A stretch of DNA of 64,000 bases, taken from Flavobacterium panacagri. Its GTDB lineage: Bacteria > Bacteroidota > Bacteroidia > Flavobacteriales > Flavobacteriaceae. Every line of letters begins with the position of its first letter. Positions within the stretch are counted from its first letter, which is position 1. Of the stretch, positions 17,044 to 24,298 are shown in pieces. The DNA lies in the NCBI RefSeq assembly GCF_030378165.1, contig NZ_CP119766.1:4278001-4342000 (forward strand), in the 5' to 3' direction. The notes under the pieces are model-generated. The model did no database searches, was not told the origin of the DNA, and saw nothing but the letters and a program-made list of their open reading frames with translations. Position numbers and translations under genes: made by a program.

Positions 17044-17850
17044 ATGAAAAAAATTGAATTGCTGATAAAAAAAATACCACAAGGATTCGCAATCCTTTTC
17101 TTTATGGCCATTACACTAACAGCTTGTTCTTCTGATGAAAAACCAGCTGAAGGAGAAGGAAATGGCGAAGAGCCTGGCACAGAAGTACCCGTTAATACAA
17201 CTTTATTCAATAAAGTGATACATGTAAAAAACTATCAGGGAAGTACTTCTGATGCTAATCCTACAGCTCCAGCAGCAACATTATATTATAGTTTAGAAGA
17301 AAATAAAGCTGTAGACGGTTCTTATAAAAAAACAAGAAAGTGGGACTTAGCTTTTGGCGGACTTTACGCGAGTTTTCTATCTGGAAACAACGGAACTAAT
17401 TCTCAAAACAATGGTTATCAAGCTGGCGGTGTAGGTGGTATTACCATTGTAGCTAAACCCTTTGATGAAGTAGTTGATATTCCGGCTGATACTGAATTCA
17501 AAACAGGAATCGATGTAATTGGAACCGATGATGCTGGCGCTTTTGGTAACGGAACAGGATGGTACTTATACGATTTTGACGGCGTAGTAGTAACTGACGG
17601 AACCAATCCACAGAAAGCACACGTAGCCTACGCGCTTGGAGATCCGCTTAAAATCAAAAATGGAACTACTATTCCTGCCCGAACTATCATCCTTAAAACT
17701 GCTAACGGAAATTATGCTAAAATTAAAATGATTTCGGTTTACAAAGATGTATATACTTCAGCAGAATGGTTCAAAGATACACCGCACATGTACTACACTT
17801 TTGATTACGTAATGGTACCGAAAGGAAGCACCAAATTTGAAATTAAATAA
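17044..17850 (+). CDS. HmuY family lipoprotein (copy 2)
   Basis: This 268-residue lipoprotein has its lipobox Cys at 28 (ITLTAC), followed by an acidic Gly/Glu-rich tether (EKPAEGEGNGEEPGTE). The folded part repeats the HmuY scheme: KWDLAFGGLYASF, then TIILKTANGNYAKIKMISVY and a closing MYYTFDYVMVPKG. It is clearly paralogous to the upstream gene but diverged, and carries a longer central insert (about 115-190). A second copy in the same operon suggests a different ligand, a different haem source or a relay between two carriers. The gap to the next gene is 19 bp. Confidence 0.82.
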   Translation: MKKIELLIKKIPQGFAILFFMAITLTACSSDEKPAEGEGNGEEPGTEVPVNTTLFNKVIHVKNYQGSTSDANPTAPAATLYYSLEENKAVDGSYKKTRKWDLAFGGLYASFLSGNNGTNSQNNGYQAGGVGGITIVAKPFDEVVDIPADTEFKTGIDVIGTDDAGAFGNGTGWYLYDFDGVVVTDGTNPQKAHVAYALGDPLKIKNGTTIPARTIILKTANGNYAKIKMISVYKDVYTSAEWFKDTPHMYYTFDYVMVPKGSTKFEIK

Positions 17851-17869
17851 CCAATCCAAATAATAATCA

Positions 17870-18613
17870 ATGAATACTAAATTTTTTAATTCAAAAACAC
17901 CTCTATTATTAAGTGCTTTTGCATTAATAAGTCTTTTAACTTCCTGTGACAATGAAGAAGAAAGATGGACTGATGTAAAAGAAGATCCCATTACTGAAAT
18001 TGTAACTGATCTTGATGCCAGAAGAATTATCTCTTTTAAAGTGATAAATCCTGGAGAAAATCAGGCTATTTATAGTGCTGTAAACAATCTGGACAGAACT
18101 ATAACTGTATATCTGCCGTCTTATTATGAATACGAATATCTGGAAGCTTCGATAACACTCCCTGAAAAAACAACCATTTCTCCTGCAACAACAGAGCTGG
18201 TTCCGGTATTTGCTAAAACTCCGTTTTTATATACAACAAAAGCAGCTGATGGATCTACGGCTATTTATACTGTAAAAGTTGTAATTCAACAGCCAAAACT
18301 GGTTTTAAATGAATTATCAACCGAAACAACTACTTATTCTTTGGCAACATCTGCGACACTACTTGTAAAAGGAGAGAATTTTATTCCCTCTTATGAAGTT
18401 ACAAAAGTATATGCAGTTGATGCACAGGGAAACAAAAAATGGCAGTTTCAGCAATATAATGACGGACTGGATCTTTTTAGTTTCTCTGGAAGATATTCTT
18501 TTGGAACTACAGCTACAAATGTAACCTTAGAGGCTAATACTGATTACTGGATACAAATGGAAAGCTATAATCTTACAGCTAAAATGAAATATCCAATCAG
18601 GTTTACAAAATAA
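17870..18613 (+). CDS. Lipoprotein with Ig-like/IPT-type repeats, unknown function
   Basis: This 247-residue lipoprotein has its Cys at 26 (SLLTSC). After an acidic linker come two beta-type modules. The first (about 50-140) has the pattern SITLPEKTTISPATTEL...IYTVKVVI, which recurs in the protein at 19607-20644 (ISPASGAEV...KKYTLKI). The second (about 145-247) begins LVKGENFIPS, like an IPT/TIG fold. It lies 19 bp after HmuY copy 2, hence in the haem-uptake unit. I do not recognise a defined family; it is likely an exposed binding or scaffold protein. A function in haemoprotein binding is only suggested by position. Confidence 0.7.
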   Translation: MNTKFFNSKTPLLLSAFALISLLTSCDNEEERWTDVKEDPITEIVTDLDARRIISFKVINPGENQAIYSAVNNLDRTITVYLPSYYEYEYLEASITLPEKTTISPATTELVPVFAKTPFLYTTKAADGSTAIYTVKVVIQQPKLVLNELSTETTTYSLATSATLLVKGENFIPSYEVTKVYAVDAQGNKKWQFQQYNDGLDLFSFSGRYSFGTTATNVTLEANTDYWIQMESYNLTAKMKYPIRFTK

Positions 18614-18683
18614 AAATAAAAAATGCCTGTCTTTTCTGCTTAAGTAATGAAAAAAGCCAAATTAATCTATTAAATATATCATT

Positions 18684-19367
18684 ATGAAAAAAATAATCTT
18701 ATCATTTTTAGCATTAGCTGCTATTTCAATTACATCATGTAGTACAGACGAACAAACTGAAAATCCTCAAGGAGTAGCAAAAGCACAAGAACAGCTGGTT
18801 ACAAACAAAACTGCCAAAACAGCTTTAGCAGAAATCTGTTCAGAAACTTCAACCTCTGTAACCGTTACCAGATGGCAGGCGCCATCATCTGTAGATTCTA
18901 ACTGGACTCCTGTAGCAGCGACTATTGGTAGTGTAAATGTACAATGGGAAGGAATCTATGGTGCTTCAATACGTCCTGTAAGCAATACAGATCATTGGTA
19001 TGTTGGTACAGTTGATTTAGAGGAGGAATGCGATTTGTGGAATGACTGGAAAAATGCCATCATTGTAAAGAATGCTAATCTTGGCAGTGCACCATCAAAT
19101 AAATTTAATGTTTTAGGCTATAATGGAACTATATCAGGTACTAACTATGGATTAGGATACTATGCTTATCAGCTTAGTAATCACACTATGACCCCTGAAA
19201 AAGCTATTGTAATCTGGAAAGCAGTTGATACAGTACCTTCAAGTCTTAATGAAGAGTCAATTACAAGTCCTTCAGCAGCAACAGAAGCCTATTTAGTTAA
19301 AGTGACTGCTGTAACACCAGGTTCTTCAAGCAGTACAATTAATTATACATGGACTAGAGTATTGTAA
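18684..19367 (+). CDS. Small lipoprotein of unknown function in the haem operon
   Basis: This 227-residue protein has a lipoprotein signal (Cys 19 in ITSC). The rest is Ser/Thr-rich and beta-predicted, with Trp residues spread along it (TRWQAP, DSNWTP, QWEGIY, DHWYVG, LWNDWKNA, YTWTRVL). There are two further cysteines at about 52 and 115. I recognise no family. It follows the previous lipoprotein by 70 bp and is followed by a 239-bp spacer in which I see no gene or terminator. The tail, TPEKAIVIWKAVD and AYLVKVTAV...INYTWTRV, is loosely reminiscent of the HmuY C-terminal layout, but this is not strong enough to name it. Confidence 0.65.
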   Translation: MKKIILSFLALAAISITSCSTDEQTENPQGVAKAQEQLVTNKTAKTALAEICSETSTSVTVTRWQAPSSVDSNWTPVAATIGSVNVQWEGIYGASIRPVSNTDHWYVGTVDLEEECDLWNDWKNAIIVKNANLGSAPSNKFNVLGYNGTISGTNYGLGYYAYQLSNHTMTPEKAIVIWKAVDTVPSSLNEESITSPSAATEAYLVKVTAVTPGSSSSTINYTWTRVL

Positions 19368-19606
19368 TTATTAAAAATCTAAAAAAGAAACATGGGATTA
19401 CGAAATAATTAAAAGTACTGCAGTAAAGCTTGACCGGCGTCTCTGCAAATTACAATTATCATCTCATTACCCCATGGCTATCAAACGGCTTTTTGAATTA
19501 CCGCAACATTGAAAACAGGCATTTTAAAAAATATAAAAGCCCATTTAACAATAATGGCAAAATTAATAAAATAAAATCATTTAAAAATTAGATAACAAAT
19601 ACAATC

Positions 19607-20644
19607 ATGAATAAAAAAAACAATACCAATATATTTTTAATTGGATTACTTTTTTTATCAGTATTATTTTTTTCTTGTGACACTGAATATATTGATAAAG
19701 TAAATACAATTCCCGGCGATGTTATAAAAGTTCCCGGCTATACACAGATTGAGACTTTTACTTTTAAAGATTCTGAAAATAATGCTATAAACGCAGCTAT
19801 TACGGATGAAAATATTATAGTTACTTGGAGTGTGAATAACATCCAGCCTTTAACAATTAAACCCGAAATTGTATTAGGAACAGAAGCTTCTATTTCGCCT
19901 GCATCTGGTGCTGAAGTTGCTTTTAAAGACGGAACCGTTTACACTGTTACTTCAAAAGCAGGAATTACAAAAAAATACACTTTAAAAATAGATTTCAGAC
20001 AAATTGAACCTAATACATGGACAAATACGACTAAAGAAACTTATTCAAAAGGTTCGATGCAAAAATTAACTAACAATGCGATTGGAGGGAGTACCAATGC
20101 CATTGAAAATTTATGGCTAAGCTTAGAAAACACTAGAGTCTATCTGGTAGCCGCAGCTGATCAAAAAACGGAATATACAGCAGAAATCGTTCATTTAGGC
20201 GGCCCCTTGGGAACAAGTACGGTTACACCTTTTATTAATTATGGAATTTACTATTTTCTTCCTGAGGATATGCCTGTAGGAACTTATGATTTACGTGTAA
20301 AAAATGGTATCTATACCTTACAGAATGCGAGCGTAGAAAATAGATTTAACATTACCGTTATAGAACCCACTTCATTTAGTGTTGAATCAGTTGGTTCTCC
20401 GGTTCAAAAACAGGGAGGAGAAACTTTCGAAGTGCGCGGTGCCATGATGAATACAGTTACATCAGTTATAATGTATAATAGTACAGCTTCTACAATAACA
20501 TATCCTGTAGAAATTGTAAGTGCAACTTCTTATAGAATAGTATTGAAAGTTCCTGCGGGAACTTCAGCGGGAACTTTTAATAGAATGAGATTTTATAGAG
20601 GAACTGCTAATACATTATCTTCCTTTACTGTAACAGTTCAATAA
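19607..20644 (+). CDS. Lipoprotein with DUF5018-like and IPT/TIG-like modules
   Basis: This 345-residue lipoprotein has its Cys at 24 (LFFSC). The first module (about 45-130) has the SISPASGAEVAFKDG...KKYTLKI pattern shared with the lipoprotein at 17870-18613. The second and third modules (about 130-250 and 255-345) are beta-rich; the last begins SVGSPVQKQGGETFEVRG and ends FTVTVQ, like an IPT/TIG domain. It is the last gene before a clear terminator at 20674-20711 and so probably closes the haem-uptake unit, although 239 bp separate it from the gene before. A ligand-binding surface protein is the best guess; no enzyme motif is visible. Confidence 0.7.
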   Translation: MNKKNNTNIFLIGLLFLSVLFFSCDTEYIDKVNTIPGDVIKVPGYTQIETFTFKDSENNAINAAITDENIIVTWSVNNIQPLTIKPEIVLGTEASISPASGAEVAFKDGTVYTVTSKAGITKKYTLKIDFRQIEPNTWTNTTKETYSKGSMQKLTNNAIGGSTNAIENLWLSLENTRVYLVAAADQKTEYTAEIVHLGGPLGTSTVTPFINYGIYYFLPEDMPVGTYDLRVKNGIYTLQNASVENRFNITVIEPTSFSVESVGSPVQKQGGETFEVRGAMMNTVTSVIMYNSTASTITYPVEIVSATSYRIVLKVPAGTSAGTFNRMRFYRGTANTLSSFTVTVQ

Positions 20645-20673
20645 TAGTTGCAGCCTAAATATTAATTAAAGAA

Positions 20674-20711
20674 GGTCTTTAACCGTTTTATTATCGTTAA
20701 AGGCTTTTTTT
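20674..20711 (+). terminator. Rho-independent terminator of the haem-uptake unit
   Basis: Stem CTTTAAC (20677-20683) with GTTAAAG (20696-20702), extended by G-C outside, followed by seven T residues. Confidence 0.85.
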
Positions 20712-20808
20712 GAATGAAATATATTTAATTTCCTCTCTATCCTAAAAAACAAAATTGTACTTACAAGAATTATCCTATATTTGACTGTACAATTTATATA
20801 TTTAAACT

Positions 20809-21204
20809 ATGAAAAGAATACTTTTGGCAGCTTTTTTAATAGTCTTAGCATCGTGCTCAGATAGTAGTGAACTAATACCCGATGATACATCTGGCGATAT
20901 TAACGGAGTTTGGATTCTAAAAGCTGAATATGAAGGTATCCGACTACCTCTAAGCGATTGCAGACTGAATGAAAATATTGCTTTTGAAGATAATTCTGTT
21001 ATTATGGTAAAAGCTGAGGAAACTGGAAATTCTGGATGCACTCTTACTACTGTCGAAGGTATTTTTTCTAAAACGGGTACAAGTTTATCTATTGAATTGA
21101 CAAATGAAAAAGTAGAATATAAGATCAAAGAACTTACAAAAACTAAGCTTTATCTAATTCCAGCAAACTCAACAAAAGCCTACGTTTACGAAAGAGCAGA
21201 ATAA
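20809..21204 (+). CDS. Small lipocalin-like lipoprotein
   Basis: This 131-residue lipoprotein has its Cys at 16 (VLASC). After a short acidic linker it reads INGVWILKAEYEGI, a lipocalin-like opening common in small Bacteroidota lipoproteins, and continues as alternating beta strands (GIFSKTGTSLSIEL, VEYKIKELTKTKLYLI). Two cysteines at about 47 and 78 (LSDCRL, SGCTL) could form a disulphide. It is monocistronic: it lies after the terminator of the previous unit and has its own hairpin at 21231-21269. The ligand is unknown. Confidence 0.72.
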   Translation: MKRILLAAFLIVLASCSDSSELIPDDTSGDINGVWILKAEYEGIRLPLSDCRLNENIAFEDNSVIMVKAEETGNSGCTLTTVEGIFSKTGTSLSIELTNEKVEYKIKELTKTKLYLIPANSTKAYVYERAE

Positions 21205-21230
21205 TTATATTTAACAATATTGCGCAAATA

Positions 21231-21269
21231 AAATGCAGTGTATCTTGAATTCAGATATACTGCATTTTT
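21231..21269 (+). terminator. Hairpin terminator after the lipocalin-like gene
   Basis: A 15-bp stem with one mismatch (21231-21245 with 21253-21267, AAATGCAGT outer part) encloses a 7-nt loop and ends in a T run. Confidence 0.75.
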
Positions 21270-21335
21270 ATTTCATACAATAATTCAGTACTAAATCTAT
21301 AATAAGTCGTAAATTTAAATTCCCCATTTTTTTTC

Positions 21336-21380
21336 TTAATCTAGATTAATCGATGGACTTTTATGTCTTATCTAAATTTG
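21336..21380 (+). promoter_or_regulatory. Palindromic operator and -7 element ahead of the GNAT-esterase-cupin genes
   Basis: TTAATCTAGATTAA (21336-21349) is a perfect 14-bp palindrome. The -7 element TAAATTTG begins 37 bp after the palindrome start (21373-21380). Both, with the same 37-bp offset and a further shared AAGAAAT, recur at 23124-23168 ahead of the ring-cleaving dioxygenase gene. Confidence 0.75.
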
Positions 21381-21420
21381 TAAAAGAAATTTAACAACAT
21401 CAATTATAACCTAAAATAAT

Positions 21421-21711
21421 ATGGAAACGATAAAACTAGAATTAGACGAGAAAAAACACGGTGCTTTTAATCTTTATGTAGACGGCAAAAAACTAGGCGA
21501 AATGACTGTAAGCCTTAAACCAGATTTATTAACTGTTTATCATACGGGAGTTGAACCAGAAGCTGAGGGAAAAGGTTATGCGAAAAAACTTTTGGAAGAA
21601 ATGGTGTCTTATGTACGAGCTAACAACTTAATGGTTTTACCGCTTTGTCCATATGTTCATGCACAATTCAAAAGACATCCAGACGAATATCAGGATATTT
21701 GGAAGAAATAA
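21421..21711 (+). CDS. Short GNAT-like N-acetyltransferase (YidJ/GTNAT type)
   Basis: This is a 96-residue protein of the compact acetyltransferase family typified by human NATD1 and bacterial YidJ. The acetyl-CoA loop is EPEAEGKGYAKKLLEEMV (46-63). The family hallmark LCPYVHAQFKRHPDEYQD (76-93) is complete. Length is normal for this subgroup, which lacks the extra strands of full GNAT proteins. The acceptor is unknown. It is first in a probable unit with the esterase and cupin genes, though 183 bp holding a repeat lie between. The shared palindromic promoter suggests induction under the same stress as the dioxygenase. Confidence 0.85.
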   Translation: METIKLELDEKKHGAFNLYVDGKKLGEMTVSLKPDLLTVYHTGVEPEAEGKGYAKKLLEEMVSYVRANNLMVLPLCPYVHAQFKRHPDEYQDIWKK

Positions 21712-21715
21712 TTTT

Positions 21716-21852
21716 AGCCACAGATTACATGATTTAAATGATTTTTCTTTAGCCACGAATTTCGCAAATTTCCGCGAATTATTTAATCAGATTTGAATTG
21801 GTGAAAATTTGTGATCCGAGCGATAGCGAATAGGCGAAGCAAATTCGTGGCA
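21716..21852. repeat. GCCACGAATT inverted intergenic repeat
   Basis: AGCCACGAATT (21751-21761) is answered by AATTCGTGGCA (21842-21852), a 90-bp palindrome with AT-rich filling, preceded by a GCCACAGATT half-copy (21717-21726). The same words recur at 34871-35003 and 55261-55532. Confidence 0.75.
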
Positions 21853-21894
21853 AAAAAACATCTCAAAACATTTTAATTTTAAAAATATAAACAT

Positions 21895-22515
21895 ATGAAT
21901 ACAGAAATCTTAACAGACGGTATTCCTTTAGACGAAGCTAAAAAAGCCTTAATCCTAATTCACGGCCGTGGTGCAAGTGCCCATGATATACTTTCAATTG
22001 CAAAACATCTTAAAGTGGATGACTTTGCATTGGTAGCGCCTCAAGCAGAAAACAGAACTTGGTATCCGTACTCTTTTCTTGCTCCTTTAAACGAAAATGA
22101 ACCTTCTTTTTCAAAATCATTAGAAGCTATTCATCAAGTTGTGGTTGCTATACAGCAAAACGGAATCGAAAAAGAGAATATTTACTTTCTTGGGTTTTCA
22201 CAGGGCGCTTGTCTTGCTTTGGAATTTACTGCTAGAAATGCAGCTAAATACGGAGGCGTTGTAGCTTTTACCGGCGGGCTAATTGGCGATAAAGTTTATG
22301 AAAATCATTATTCTGGAAACTTTGAAAATACGCCAATTTTCATTGGAACAAGTGATCCAGATTTTCATGTACCAGTTGAAAGAGTAAATGATTCTGAAAC
22401 GCTTCTGACAAAAATGGGTGCAGATGTTACCAAAAAAATCTATCCGAATATGGGACATACCATTAGCAAAGATGAAGTTGATTGTGCAAATGCATTGATT
22501 TTTAATAAAAAATAA
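21895..22515 (+). CDS. Carboxylesterase/phospholipase family hydrolase (MhqD-like)
   Basis: This 206-residue cytoplasmic alpha/beta hydrolase is of the small phospholipase/carboxylesterase family. The oxyanion region is LILIHGRGAS (20-29), the nucleophile S102 sits in GFSQG, the acid is probably D154 in GTSDPD and the histidine is H188 in MGHTIS. Length is as expected. In Bacillus, the homologue MhqD is co-regulated with ring-cleaving dioxygenases under quinone stress. Here the gene lies between a GNAT and a VOC dioxygenase whose promoters share an operator, so a role against electrophiles is plausible but inferred. Its stop codon overlaps the start of the cupin gene by one base. Confidence 0.87.
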   Translation: MNTEILTDGIPLDEAKKALILIHGRGASAHDILSIAKHLKVDDFALVAPQAENRTWYPYSFLAPLNENEPSFSKSLEAIHQVVVAIQQNGIEKENIYFLGFSQGACLALEFTARNAAKYGGVVAFTGGLIGDKVYENHYSGNFENTPIFIGTSDPDFHVPVERVNDSETLLTKMGADVTKKIYPNMGHTISKDEVDCANALIFNKK

Positions 22516-22865
22516 TGATTACGATAACCCGAGTTTACAGCGATTCAAACGGAGAAAGTCATTTTGAAGAATTCGAAGTTCCGTTGAAAAACAATGGAGA
22601 TATCGGATTTTTATCTGATGATGAACCCGTAAAATCTATAGTTTTTAGAGAAGTACTTCCCTCTTATGATTATGATTTTCACAATGCTCCTGATCGCCAA
22701 TACATCGTTTTACTGGAAGGAGGCGTAGAAATTGAAACTTCTTTAGGAGAAAAAAGGAAATTTGAAACTGGCTCTATTCTTTTGGTTGAAGATACTACAG
22801 GAAAAGGACATAAAACAAAAAATATGGAACCCAAACTTCGAAAATCCATATTCATAAAATTATAA
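22515..22865 (+). CDS. Small cupin-domain protein
   Basis: This 116-residue protein has no signal sequence. The second half reads QYIVLLEGGVEIETSLGEKRKFETGSILLVEDTTGKGHKT, a single cupin barrel with one clear metal-type His (about 99) at the usual C-terminal position; the first cupin motif lacks the HxH pair. Its start overlaps the esterase stop (TAATG), so the two are translationally coupled. Homologous cupins often accompany quinone or aldehyde detoxification genes, but no reaction can be assigned here. A terminator follows at 22871-22894. Confidence 0.75.
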   Translation: MITITRVYSDSNGESHFEEFEVPLKNNGDIGFLSDDEPVKSIVFREVLPSYDYDFHNAPDRQYIVLLEGGVEIETSLGEKRKFETGSILLVEDTTGKGHKTKNMEPKLRKSIFIKL

Positions 22866-22870
22866 AATAC

Positions 22871-22894
22871 AGCCGGCAATTTTGTCGGCTTTTC
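22871..22894 (+). terminator. Terminator after the cupin gene
   Basis: Stem AGCCGGC (22871-22877) with GTCGGCT (22884-22890), one G-T pair, followed by a T run. Confidence 0.75.
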
Positions 22895-23123
22895 TATTAT
22901 TACTATTCTTTTAAACCAGGATAGAATCGAAATACAAAAATATCTATCTTCTATTCCCTTTATTCTATTTTCTAAATACAAATAACAGCAATCATAAAAT
23001 GACGATATATCGCAAAGGGCTAAAAACCAAAACAACAGTAACACCCTAAAAAACAACACACTAAAACATACGGAATACTATTTGATTATTCCTTGATGAA
23101 TATAAAAAGAGGTTTCTTATTTC

Positions 23124-23168
23124 TTAATCTAGGTTAATCGGTCCAGAGCGATAACGGGTGTAAATTTG
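23124..23168 (+). promoter_or_regulatory. Second copy of the palindromic operator with -7 element
   Basis: TTAATCTAGGTTAA (23124-23137) differs by one base from the palindrome at 21336-21349. TAAATTTG (23161-23168) starts exactly 37 bp after it, as in the first copy. It drives the dioxygenase gene at 23206. Confidence 0.75.
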
Positions 23169-23205
23169 TATAAGAAATCAATAACAATTTAATACCACAA
23201 ATACC

Positions 23206-24144
23206 ATGGAAAATACAATTTTAGGATTACACCATATTACTGCAATTGCAGGGGACGCTAAAAGAAACTTCGATTTTTATTCCAAAATACTAGGACTACG
23301 TTTTATCAAAAAAACAGTAAACTTTGATGATCCAGGAACTTACCACTTTTACTTTGGCGATGAGGTTGGAAGTGCCGGAACAATCTTAACTTTTTTCCCT
23401 TGGGGAGCAGGAATCCAGCAAGGTCGAAAAGGTTCTGGAATGGCAACAGAAATTGGTTATTCTGTTCCAAAAGGAAGTCTTGATTTTTGGCAGAAACGTT
23501 TTGAGCAATACAACATAATTTACAATAAACCAGCTGAAAAATTCGGAGAAAAGTATCTTACTTTCTTAGATCCAGACGGTTTGAAATTAGAATTAATCGA
23601 ATCTAAAACAGAGGATAACAGAAAAGCCTGGGAAACAGATGAGGTAAAAGCAGATGTTGCTACAAAAGGTTTTCATAACATTACTTTGACTTTAAACGAT
23701 ATTAAACCAACGGCTGCAATCTTAACCGAAATTTTTGGTTACAAATTGATCGATCAAGAGGTAAATCGTTACCGTTATGCTACAGATGCAGTAGAAAACG
23801 CTGCCATTGTCGACTTGGTAGAACTGACAGATGAAAAACGAGGTTTAAATGCTAATGGTACCGTTCATCACGTGGCATTTCGTGTAAAAAATGATGAGGT
23901 ATTAATGCACTTCCGTGAAAAAATTGAAGCTTACGGATTATCGATTACGCCTCAGATTGACAGACAATATTTTCACTCTTTGTATTTCAGAGAACCGGGA
24001 GGTGTTTTATTTGAAATTGCTACTGATAATCCTGGATTTACAGTAGATGAAAGCTTAGAAGAATTAGGTCAAAACTTAAAACTTCCTGCTCAATACGAAG
24101 CACATAGAAAAAGCATTGAAGATCATTTGGTTAAAATTAATTAA
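23206..24144 (+). CDS. Ring-cleaving dioxygenase, VOC/glyoxalase family (MhqA/MhqO-like)
   Basis: This 312-residue cytoplasmic protein is built from two VOC modules (about 5-135 and 153-275). Candidate Fe(II) ligands are H9 or H10 (LGLHHIT), H221 or H222 (VHHVAF) and E270 (VLFEIATD), the usual two-His-one-Glu set. Length and the opening GLHHITAIAGDA...NFDFYSKILGLR are standard for the MhqO/YkcA/LinE-like family, which opens hydroquinone-type rings and protects against quinones. Its promoter shares an operator with the GNAT-esterase-cupin unit upstream, consistent with a small quinone-response regulon. The repressor gene is not in the window. Confidence 0.88.
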   Translation: MENTILGLHHITAIAGDAKRNFDFYSKILGLRFIKKTVNFDDPGTYHFYFGDEVGSAGTILTFFPWGAGIQQGRKGSGMATEIGYSVPKGSLDFWQKRFEQYNIIYNKPAEKFGEKYLTFLDPDGLKLELIESKTEDNRKAWETDEVKADVATKGFHNITLTLNDIKPTAAILTEIFGYKLIDQEVNRYRYATDAVENAAIVDLVELTDEKRGLNANGTVHHVAFRVKNDEVLMHFREKIEAYGLSITPQIDRQYFHSLYFREPGGVLFEIATDNPGFTVDESLEELGQNLKLPAQYEAHRKSIEDHLVKIN

Positions 24145-24158
24145 TCAAAAACATTTAG

Positions 24159-24255
24159 GCAGCAAATAGAGCAATAAAAAAGATTATTTTTAATACAACA
24201 AACTGATAAACAGTATCTTGATTAATAATACAAAAATTTACAATCTATTTGCTGC
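24159..24255. repeat. 97-bp inverted repeat between dioxygenase and GAPDH genes
   Basis: The arms GCAGCAAATAGA (24159-24170) and TCTATTTGCTGC (24244-24255) pair perfectly over 12 bp around a 73-nt AT-rich loop. The right end TGCTGCTTATT resembles the right end TGCCGCTTATT of the element at 11457-11556. Confidence 0.6.
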
Positions 24256-24298
24256 TTATTATTTTCTACAACTAAGTAATCCATAAAACAAATATATC

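Noticed and set aside
19368..19606. Possible extra gene or remnant in the 239-bp gap of the haem operon
   Set aside because: No frame with a start and plausible composition; nothing recognisable in translation.
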